Source of the DNA: Euptelea pleiosperma
Taxonomy: Eukaryota > Streptophyta > Magnoliopsida > Ranunculales > Eupteleaceae
DNA: 64,000 nt
Direction: 5' to 3'
Assembly: GCA_035048495.1 (NCBI GenBank)
Contig: CM068553.1
Location: forward strand, 5,511,259 to 5,575,258
The notes below the pieces were generated by a model. The model had not been told where the DNA came from. It made no database searches and saw only the letters and a list, made by a program, of their open reading frames with translations. A program made the position numbers and the translations under genes. Positions 54,700 through 64,000 of the stretch are shown piece by piece. How positions within the stretch are numbered: position 1 is the stretch's first letter; every line of letters starts with the position of its first letter.

Positions 54700-55515
54700 A
54701 TACTCGTGTCATCTTGAGTAGGAAGCATAACCATGAAGTCATTGACGTCTATCGCTATGCCCATCTCAATAGCAATAAAAGTGCTCGTCCAAAATAGGTT
54801 TCCCGACTTACTTTAGCCACTCATATAACGGGTTCTCCTCACCTTCTTCATAAAATATCTTTGCTAGGCCAATAGGTGTTATGGTCCTCACTCGTATGTT
54901 TTAATCAGAGCTTTTATTTTAATGGATGAAGACTTAAGTCTTGCAACTTTCGATGCCTTTTCCGATTTCGCCTCTTACTGTGGATGGGGAGCTCATCTCG
55001 TGGAGGGGGTGGTGTTGCCTCCATTATACTATAACCATGATTAACCCTAGATCGTGACTAGGCAGCTATCTGGCACCCGACGTGCCAACACTTGAAGAAC
55101 TGTTACTCGCATCTTGAACTGATGGCCCGAAGTCTTGTTTAGTGACATCTAACTTATACCTCTACTCCGTATCCCAGTGATTAGCTAAGGGTTTCTTCTT
55201 GCCTAGAAAGAAGATGTCATCGTTATCGAACTCATTCATCAAAGGCTTCTCAATGTGTAGATTCTGCATAACCGCATCTTGAAACTCTTCTCTTGCTTTC
55301 TCCTTCTCGTATCTACTGTCGGCTGATCCTTTGCATCTTTAATATGACTTTCCTAGGACACTTCCTACACATGCTAGGGAAGTCATCAGCAAAGTGTTGT
55401 TTCAATTTAGATACCCCCACTCCCGTTCTCCTTATGACAATTATTCCACCTCGTCTTCTATCTATCCCTGGGGACCCATGCTCCCATCCAATGTTTGTAG
55501 CCCTACGTGTCACAC
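54700..55515 (-). pseudogene. hAT-type transposase relic with BED zinc finger
   Basis: The minus-strand frame from 55513 reads NIGWEHGSPGIDRRR and KLKQHFADDFPSMCRKCP. This resembles the BED-finger start of plant hAT-like proteins (GWEHG..ID...R...C.YC.K...GG..RLKQHLA......C...P). The first zinc-binding CxxC pair is not visible (IIVIRRTG at that place). Past 55313 the frame is broken by stops, and the DUF659 and dimerisation regions are not recognisable. A dead remnant. Confidence 0.65.
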
Positions 55516-58500
55516 AAAGCTACTACAAGAATGAAAACAAGAAAGCAAAGTAAAACACTTGTAAATTACAGTCTATATAATGTTATGAACTATTAACTAC
55601 TATATATATATTCATATTAATTTTAATACTGAAATATTTTAAACTAATTAGAAAGGAAGAATGCATCACTTATGGTTTCCTTGATGTTTTTAATTTTTTG
55701 AACTTTTAATAACTTTGTAATTAAATTCTTATTATTTAATTATAGTGTATAATTTTAGGAAACCTATATGTTTTTCACTTGTAGCATTTGCTTAATTTTC
55801 TGAATTTTTAAATATTATTTTTTTTAAAAAGAAAATTTTATATTTTTGGAAAAAAAAAAACTAACCAAAAGTTGTAGTTAGGCTAAGTTATGTGATGTTT
55901 AGGGTGAAAATTGACGAAATTGGTATTCCCAAATTTTGAATTTTCACCATGAATTATCTTCAATCTGTACACAAATTTGGAGTAAATGTATCATATATCT
56001 ATAGGTTTGATGCATTTACGCTTTAACTATTAAATTGAGTTTATTAAAAAAAAAATCATACTTGCATTGATAATGTGAAAAAACCGTAAGACTGGTTTTG
56101 ATTTGTCCTAAATCTATTCACGAGTTTTTTCACGTCAGAATCTTACATAGAGTGGTCAACTTTTGTCAAAGAATTGAATGGTAGAGTTGAATTGATCAAA
56201 AATCACATTTGGAGTGTTTTTTGGGATCCCACACACGTTCAGTTGAAATATTTCAGTTCGTTAAAATAATGCTTTTTATAACTGTGGAGTGGTTGACATG
56301 TTTACTGTCCATCAACATGTTTTGACATTAACCGAAATATTTCACCGAAATAATGCATTGTTTCCTGCCAATTATATTTCAAGTCGATCAGCCCAAAAAC
56401 CGAAATATTTTGTGAAATAAACGAAATTTTCCTCGTCCTTGGGTACCATGGCGGAATCAACTGATTGGGCTGTGACATGGCAAAATCAACTTGGGTACTG
56501 ATATTATAAATTGCTTTGATTGGTTGATGCATTGATTATTGATAATTTGATTTGAGAAAGACCAACTTCGGTATTTGAATGGTTGATATAGCATCCTTTG
56601 TTTGTGAAGTTTGGCTCATGTTCTTTAATGTACTCTGAATGGTTATATGAAAATCACTTTAAAAATCCCACTGATTGGGCTGTAACATGGCAGAATCAAC
56701 TTGGATACTGATGTTTTAAAAAATGTCTCTGATAGCAAGAATGCAAAGACCAGTTTCTGAGCTGTCCTAGTTTTTGAACATTTTGATAGCCTTGTGTGTC
56801 ATTACAATGTAATGACCGATGTCTCGACTGTACGTGTACTGCACATGCTTATTGATCTAGAGTGGCCAATTGATGGGACACCTCTTTGATCAGATGTAGT
56901 CTAAATGTCGCTTCGGTCTTATATCCCTAACACTGCTTACACAGTTTTACCATATTCTTTTGGAGTAAAAGATGAAAATTATTAAGGCAAAGGTTGATTT
57001 GATGTTAATCATTAAGGGATGCAACAAAATAAGATCATGAAATGACAAGTCTTCCTTTACTTTTGCGAAAAGGTATTGGTAAAACTACCAATAACAGAAA
57101 AGGAGATGCTGTTTCTCAATATACAGGTAGGTAGCCTGGTAACGAGAATTTTTTTACCTGGTAGATTTCTCTATACTGCATGAGACAAGTACAAACTGCC
57201 ATTTTCTCCCCTCTTTTGCAAGGAGCCATTCATTTAGATTAGGATAATGCTGTAACAGTCTTTTGTATAGTATAACCCCTGAAATGTTTGTTTTTGGCCC
57301 TCATCAGCATTGATCAAGATCATGATTCTGATGAACAATTGTGGCATTGTGGGACCCAACTACATATTTGGGATTTTTTGGACAACCAAAGCAGATCTAC
57401 AGATGTAGCAAGTGTGGTGTTGATTATGTAAGCAATACTGGAGGATTGTTGGCGATAAAATCTTTAGTTTTGTGCATACTACATTTTCCCTTCATTTCTT
57501 TCTTTTGATTTGATGTTATTCATTTTCTAGGTCTTGGAGTTTCTTTAATTGGTAACTTTCAATTGCACCAATGACGGAGGCTCTCACACCCCCTCCTCGG
57601 CCCACTGAATTGAAGGAGGGGATGTAGAATGTCAAGGTCTAATCTGCAAAGGAAGATGCTGTTAATTACTGATCGGCATTTCAGTGGTATTGATCATTTG
57701 TGGTGGAGGGCCCAGAAGCCTTTAAGGTGAATGACTAGAAAATGCACTGAGCTAAAATGCTCTTGCCGTTTTTTCCATTCAAAACAGTAAATTGAAATCT
57801 GAACCATTGTCAGTCATTTAATTATTCAATTGATTCTATGTTTTCACCTCAAATATCTTTTGCCAGCCCAATAAGCAATGATTAACTTTTCATCTTCTAT
57901 TCTTTTACTGTCTTGGTCATTTTTGCTTAGTTGCATTTGAATCATTGAAAAGCCATGGCCAACTTTAAGCCTTTTTCTTCTTTTTTTCCTTTTCTTGTGG
58001 CAGGTTTGTTAGCACAGAAAATTCATGATCATGGCTCTTGGTGATCTTGGTCAAAAACTGATTATAGATCAGATGACAACCACCATCCAATCTATTGTAA
58101 TCTTTGTAATGGTTGGGAGATATTCTTAAATGGTCCAGCAAAAAAGTTCATTTGGATCAAACAGTTGCAATGGTCACTTCAGGTTGATTTTTAGGGTTAA
58201 GAGATCTCTTGCCTTTGCCCCCATGAAATGGTATGTCTCAAACCCATGCATGTGTGTTGTGTCCTGATAGTCTCCATGTAAAATGTCTTTATCATAGTTC
58301 TAAATTTCTAATACTCAATGAGCCAACCCGAAACTTGTCAGTAGACTCGGGCAAGTAACTCGATTTGTACTAACTTGCTGAGTCAACCTGTCTTAAATCA
58401 ATTTCTAGTAAAACAGAATGTATTTCTTTTAGATTTTTAGTGTCCTTTGTGTCAAATTTAGTTATTATAAATCATATTATAATTTCTGCCATTTTTTATA

Positions 58501-59054
58501 ATAATTTTCTCTAAATTTTAATATGCTAATGATTGTGTCAATCATCCTAAAAAATCGGAAAACACGATCTGATGACTCAAATTGACAGATATATTTAGTT
58601 CATAGCAATTTGTTTATACTGGTCCCTACCATGTTCTTTAGGACAATATGATTGCAACTATGAGGTCACAGATTAGATCTTTGTTTATGGATTTAAAAAA
58701 AAAAGAATAAATTGAAAATACCAATAATGATAATTTTTTTAATATCACCTTAAATAAATAAAATAACAAACATTAAAGATAGTTCTTGTCTCTTTGGCCA
58801 TTAACTGTTTAAAGTCCTTGCATCTACCCCTTTTTCAGACATGGGCAAGTGGGTGAAGCATGCCATCACATTGTGTATGTGCACCTACCAAAAATAAAAA
58901 TAAAAATGTTTGTGCACTAGTGTTCTTGCGCGTGCGTGCGAAATTAACAAAAGCAAAATAATGAAATTTCGCACATCATCAAACTCCATTTTCTCCGTTC
59001 CTGCACCAAAAAACGGATTACTTGCGATTTCTTGGTTTGTTTTAACTTAATTAG
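55516..59054. other. Long intergenic region
   Basis: 3.5 kb of AT-rich sequence. A palindrome-prone stretch rich in ACCGAAATATTTC motifs lies at 56325-56430. CTCAATGAGCCAACCC and TTGCTGAGTCAACCTG near 58315-58390 resemble repeat motifs at 13890-14000. No coding sequence recognised; the short frames near 57590-57720 are not supported. Confidence 0.4.
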
Positions 59055-59661
59055 TTAATTTAGTAGATTATATGGCCTCTTCGATGTTCCAAGAAAGATG
59101 TCGAAAGCTCGTCGTCGATATAAAGAAAAAGAAAAAGAAATCATGGTTGACAACCTAGTAAAGTTGCAGGAAAAAACCATATAGAGCTTTGCCATTTTAG
59201 TACAAAAGAGGTGTACAGATAGGCCCCACGTGTGCAAAAAATGAGGCGACATATCTATGTAAGCACATCTCGAGAGATCTTGCGTGCCGAGCGTGTGGGG
59301 CTTGATGTGCCTAAATCTAGTCATGTTGGTTTTAACCTTATTCCCAACAACCCTCACATGATCCATGTCTGTATGTGGGAGAAGGAAGGTTGCGGGATTG
59401 AGAGTATGGTTTGAGTAAGACCAAACGTGTGGAACTCTTCCTCACAACCTGTTGTTTCCTTATGGTGGAAGAACATGGACACCACCAAATTTCCCCATCA
59501 AATCATCCAAGCTCATGGACTAAATAGTAGTAGTAGTAGTAGTGCCTCTTCATGTTCAATGATAGTACAACACGATCTTTCTCAGATTTTTTTTTTTTTT
59601 TTTACATTTTTTTTTTCTTAACCTTCAACCATGACTTTCAAGTTTTATAGTTTATTATATA
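59055..59661. other. Intergenic with (TAG)n and T-runs
   Basis: (TAG)n at about 59525-59542 and T-runs at 59587-59613. Small reading frames on both strands at 59055-59414 are unrecognised. Confidence 0.4.
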
Positions 59662-59800
59662 CTAGTGGGTGCCCTGTACCATCGGCACTCCTTGACAAAG
59701 AATTTGCCAAAATCAGGTAAGTAGATCTCGGTCCTTCTTTGTTGATGCTTATAAGAGGAGGTATAAGTAGGGAGACAACCAATGTGTTTTGTTATACAGA
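59662..59800 (-). mobile_element. Mini Helitron-like repeat, copy 2
   Basis: Minus strand: starts TCTGTATAACAAAACACA, shares the AATTCTTTGTCAAGGAGTGC segment with its relatives, and ends in a CTAG terminus followed by T (59662-59661). Its 3' hairpin GTGCC/GGCAC is preserved in part. A further partial copy follows at 59808-59875. Confidence 0.55.
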
Positions 59801-60138
59801 ACAGTAAATGGCCCATGCCCACGGCACTCTCCGTCAAAAGCATTTGCAAAAATTGGGTGCCTTCGGCACTCAAACGGTATAACAGACTGGGGCGTTACCG
59901 TTTTTTCCATTATAACGGATTGTAATGCACAGAGGGGGAAATGAAAAAATAACAAAATAACAAAAATAACGATGTTGAAATTTAAATTTTGAATAAATTG
60001 AGGTCAAATGATGCAGATTGAGTGGCAATCTAACCGTCCACATTAGATCAATGGATTTGATCTCAACCACTCTTTATCTAACTGTCCACATGAGATGGAT
60101 GGATAAGATAAGAGAGTACAACTGAGTTGTCTTGATAT

Positions 60139-60308
60139 ATGCGTGGGTGGCCCGTGCCCGCGGCACTTTCCGACAAAGTGTTTGCCAAAATAGGGTGTGA
60201 GAGGCTGAGATCCACCATCATTTGAGGGATAAGATCTCGGCCTTCTTTGTTGAAATAGATAAGAGGGGGTATAAGTGGGAAGACAACTTCCCTGTTTTGT
60301 TATATAGA
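60139..60308 (-). mobile_element. Mini Helitron-like repeat, copy 3
   Basis: Minus strand: A then TCTATATAACAAAACAGGG at the 5' end and the hairpin GTGCCGCGGGCAC near the 3' end. The interior carries ATAAGATCTCGGCCTTCTTT and GCCAAAATAGGGTGTGAGAG (plus-strand wording) like copies 1 and 2. The CTRR end is lost. Confidence 0.55.
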
Positions 60309-60984
60309 TAATTAATACTTTAATTAGAAATTATGTAATATCATTAAATCCTAATATTGGGGTTGATATGTGTCCAGAGTAAATTCATGTTTAATACTCG
60401 AATTTTTCATTTTTTTAAAAGAAATGTTTAATACGTCCATAAAAAATAAAAAATCATGAATTTTAAGATTAAACGAATAAAAAGCATATTATTTACGTTT
60501 AATACATGAATTCTGTATTTTTTAAAAAAATAAAACATATTAAGTGGACGTATAAAATGAAAAAAAATTGTAAAATTCAGGCTTTTTAAGGTAAACGAAT
60601 ATAACACTTCAACAATAACCAAATTTTTGACTGGATTAAACTCGAATTTTTCCCGTTCCGAATCTTTGCCGTATGCTGAATTGCTAACCATGGTCGAGAT
60701 ATCAGTTGGGCCAAACATACATAGTTGTATCCAGTGGAAGAGCCAAGATTTTGTTCAAAGGTGGCAAAATCGCAAAAGATTCTTAAAAGGGTGGCAAAAT
60801 CACAAAAATAAAAAATAGGGGGGCAAACCAAAGGAAAAGGCCAATTTAGGAAGTAAATAAAAATAAAAAAATTTAATAGAAATCTCAAACCCCTCCTGGC
60901 CCACCATTGGTTGTATCGTCGAGTTGAGTCTAGATGTGCATGGCATTATTTTTATTTGATAGCCAAGCAAAATATATATATATA
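60309..60984. other. Intergenic, with a sequence related to the hAT MITE
   Basis: CCAGTGGAAGAGCCAAGATT near 60731 and CTCCTGGCCCACCATTGG near 60893 are decayed relatives of the MITE ends at 32599-32723. No coding sequence. Confidence 0.45.
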
Positions 60985-61520
60985 TAAAAGAAAGATGAGG
61001 AGATCGAGAAGATTTCAATACAAAAAAAAAAAGATAACAAAGAAGGAAACCAAGTACAAATGAACACAAAAACACAATGTCACTCTTATCCCTCCAACAG
61101 ATCTTCAAGCCTAAAAATCAAATCTTCAAAGAAAATACCTTTCAACTCAAGAAAAATACTACCCTAACTATATAGGAGAGTCTTAATGCTTAGCACAATA
61201 TCTTAGAAGAAGAATTCCTTACTATGAAAGACTCCTGTTTCTTTCCAACCATATTCCCCAAATGATTGCAAATGGCATCATCTTCCATAGAATGATACTC
61301 CTAGATGATGCTTGAATCTTGGGCCAGCCTCTTAGGGGTGCCTCGATGGAATCGAGAAAGACTCGTGAAAGACCCCTCAATGCTAAAAAGTGTAAACAGA
61401 TCTGCTCAGTCATCTTACAATGCATAATGAGATGGTTAGTGCTTTCGCCATTAGCTTTACACAAGGTAGACCGATTCACCAAATACCAACCTCAAGCAAT
61501 CAAATTATCTGTAGTGTAAC
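60985..61520 (-). mobile_element. LINE 3' fragment
   Basis: The minus strand reads LCKANGESTNHLIMHCKMTE (zinc-binding zf-RVT type) and MMPFAIIWGIWLERNRSLS, the standard end of a plant LINE RT region, followed by a non-coding tail and an A-rich end near 61020. Related to 28180-28460. Confidence 0.8.
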
Positions 61521-62704
61521 CAAATTATCACATGCATGATATTATTATGATTGCTTATATCGGGTTCATCATCTGCGGGCAACTTAATGTTGATTACCAA
61601 ACATCCCTTTTTTATAGAAATTAAATATTGAAATGAGAAAAAAAAGAAAAAGTGATGTTTGTCTTCCTATCAATCTTAGCTGTTCGATTGCAACTCCTAC
61701 CGGCCGTAAAGAGAGCCTATTCTTCTCTGTCCTAATAATTACTAACAGGCCCACTTTTTCCTTTCTTTTCTTCCTTTTCTTTCCCCTTTTAGGTAACTTT
61801 TAACATTTTACAGTGGCAAGGTGATTGATATTTTGGTAACAAAATCATATAAACCATAGTTTTAAAAAACCCGGTTACAATAGTAACACTCCACCGTTAC
61901 GTTATTTACAAAAGAAAATGCTCAAAAATCGAAAAAGCAGATTAATGTTAACGGATGTTAAAATGGTAATGCCCAAGCCCATTACGTTAAGAACCATTTT
62001 GACGCTTGAAAAAATTTGTGGAAAAAAAGGTGCCATTATTTCCATTATTTTTCCGTTATTTTTGGTTTTTGAAATCTTGAATTTTGAATTTTTTTCAGTG
62101 CTATTTTTCCATTTTTTCCCATTATTTTCGTTAAATTCCATTTTTTTCATTTTTGCACATCAGTTACAATTAGTTTTAATGGCGTTTTAATGACTGTCGT
62201 TTAACGGTAACACCCCCAGTCCGTTATACCGTTAAAAAGGCCTATTTTAAACCTTACTTAGACCTGAAGACCTATGTGACAGTTGGAAATTTGGCCAAGA
62301 CAACTTGATGGGCTAAACCAGCGGGTAAAGGTGATTTCAACTGCCCGCACCCACCGCAGTATGGAGGGAACCTGCATGTTGGCTCATCATTATTAATCAT
62401 CCAAAAGCAAGCGTTAGGCGCGGAAATTTTTTATTTTTATTTATTTATTTTGTTGATTTCTTCTACCAAACTGCCACCAACCCATGTAATGTCCCATCAA
62501 ACGAGTGGCCCTAATCGACCAACACGTGTACTATGATGGAAAGGAGACAAAGGGCTGTTATAATCAGTTTGAATTGTAACATCATCATCATCATTGATAT
62601 AATCATATATAGTTACTAGTCATGATTTAAAAAACGGATGTTGTAACGGTAACGCCCCAAGTCCGTTATTTTGGAATGAGTCCGTCTAGTCTAGAACTAC
62701 GTCA
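61521..62704. other. Intergenic, with inverted repeats at 61860-62240
   Basis: TTTTAAAAAACCCGGTTACA (61860) and ACCGTTAAAAAGGCCTATTT (62228) are the ends of a MITE-like palindrome of the GTCCGTTATACCGTT family. (ATC)n at about 62580-62594. No gene recognised. Confidence 0.45.
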
Positions 62705-63030
62705 ATTTCTTACATCTGGTAGTGCAGCCCACATACAGATCATGTTAGACAATCCAAATGGCCGGTTGAGTTATTTATACGAGGGAGCGGAGACCATCCT
62801 CAAAGAAAAAAAAAAAGTCCATTTTGACATTCCTAACCTCAAGAAAAAGTGATTTAGGACCATCCAAATTTATTGTTACATTAGGTCAACTTTTCATAAG
62901 GTTTGTGATGTTAGAATTGATTGATTTTTGGTGACGGTGATCAACGTGACGAGATCAACGTATTGAGCAAGTTGGATTGTCCAACATGATCACAATGTGG
63001 GTCCACCTCTAGATGTAAGAAATGGGTGTA
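62705..63030. mobile_element. MITE, family C
   Basis: TTTCTTACATCTGGTAGTGC, CCCACATACAGATCATGTTA and GACAATCCAAATGGCC at the left are inverted at the right as AAGTTGGATTGTCCAACATG, ATCACAATGTGGGTCCACCT and CTAGATGTAAGAAA. Confidence 0.75.
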
Positions 63031-63404
63031 GCTCTAGACGAACTCTTTTGAAATAATGTCAAAATCCAAAAAAAGGGGGTTTAGCGTTATAACATCTAAG
63101 GATATATAGTAATTTTTGAAAAAAAAAAAGTTTTTTGCAATGTTATCAAAGGTATTTTAAAAAATAAATGAAAAGTAACATGTCAACGTTGACGATGGAT
63201 TTCATCACCAATATTTTTAGGAGGAAGGAGTTCACTTGACGATAGAAGGGGAGAAGAGTAGTTGACACATGTTGACATCAATTCCTAAAAACTTAGACAA
63301 AAAGAAGAGTTGTGTAAAGACTAAAAATATCTTAAACGAGTAAAAATATTTAAAAAAAATTAAAGAAACATAACAAGGGCATTTTCGATACTCTGTATCA
63401 TTTA

Positions 63405-63530
63405 AACACTAGGCAAGCCCAATTAGTGGCTGGGCCGTTGGGCCCGAGGGAGGGAATTCGAACTCAGGACTTGCGCTTCTCGAGGTGCCGTCGTGGCTAT
63501 CTGCGCCCAACCCCTTGGGGGTTAGATTTT
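63405..63530 (-). mobile_element. Possible tRNA-derived SINE fragment
   Basis: The minus strand has an A-box-like GGGCGCAGATAGCCACGACG and, about 30 bp later, a B-box-like GAGTTCGAATTCCC, the spacing and order of a tRNA-derived SINE promoter. The cloverleaf itself does not fold, and no A-tail was identified. It could also be a decayed tRNA pseudogene. Confidence 0.35.
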
Positions 63531-63638
63531 ATTTGTTTATAATGTGTTTATAACGCAAAGACGACCTTCCTCTTTAAACAATAGAATAGATGATTTAAAA
63601 CCTTGGTACTTAGTAAATTTGTATTATTATTATTATAG

Positions 63639-63855
63639 ATGTTTGGTAACCTCCTGGTAGACCTACATGTATCAAAAATAACATTATTGATGATTTCTAA
63701 CACTTATATTTTAGTATCCAAAAAGTTATTCAAATCGAACGGCCAGAAATCACATCATCAATTAAACTGAATTCTTTTTGCTTTTATAGATCCATCAAGG
63801 TGGACCAAACATCTATAAGGTCAGTGGGCCCTGAAGAGTGCCCTACGTGGCATTT
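63639..63855. mobile_element. MITE, long-TIR family B
   Basis: AGATGTTTGGTAACCTCCTG and GTAGACCTACATGTATC at the left are mirrored at the right by ATAGATCCATCAAGGTGGAC and CAAACATCTATAAGGTCAGT. Confidence 0.7.
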
Positions 63856-64000
63856 TGGGAGAGCAACTTCAAATGGATACGGCAAAATTACACCATATCA
63901 CTGGAATTGACGAAGATCAAGAGACGTCCATTTACGTACCATGGCCCAATTGGGATTGGTGTATGAGTTAAACATTGTAAAGTTCCTCATAATCCATCGA

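Noticed and set aside
57590..57750. Possible exon near 57630
   Set aside because: A short frame with no recognisable homology and no convincing splice sites.

Overview
This window is nuclear DNA from a flowering plant. Three intron-containing plant genes lie head to tail in AT-rich sequence dominated by transposable elements (TEs) and their remains. The very long, TE-filled introns are familiar from magnoliids and early-diverging eudicots, but the lineage cannot be fixed from the sequence alone.

Layout. (1) 1-9.1 kb: the last four coding exons (+) of a plastid-type glutamate-cysteine ligase (GSH1). Its introns hold an RTE-type LINE fragment, a complete 311-bp SMART/TRIM mini LTR element with a perfect 5-bp target duplication, and a decayed Copia element that was itself invaded by a second non-autonomous LTR element. 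(2) 12.3-14.8 kb: a complete three-exon beta-tubulin gene (+, 443 aa) with a fold-back MITE in intron 2. (3) 16.9 kb: a nuclear tRNA-Cys(GCA). (4) 18.7-39.0 kb: a complete ten-exon BSK-type brassinosteroid-signalling pseudokinase gene (-, 491 aa) stretched over 20 kb by LINE, Copia, Gypsy and MITE insertions in its introns. (5) 39.9-64 kb: no intact protein gene seen. The region holds LINE, Copia and RTE remnants, TIR elements, Helitron-like ends, a BED-finger hAT transposase relic, a possible SINE, and a KDM5/JMJ17-like histone demethylase pseudogene with several frameshifts and stops.

The three genes have unrelated functions: glutathione synthesis, the microtubule cytoskeleton and brassinosteroid signalling. 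There is no sign of a gene cluster or operon. The most instructive content is the layered TE history, several steps of which can be read to the base from LTR pairs, target duplications and interrupted reading frames. Gene models were built by hand from reading frame, GT-AG junctions and remembered family sequences; no alignment or database search was run.
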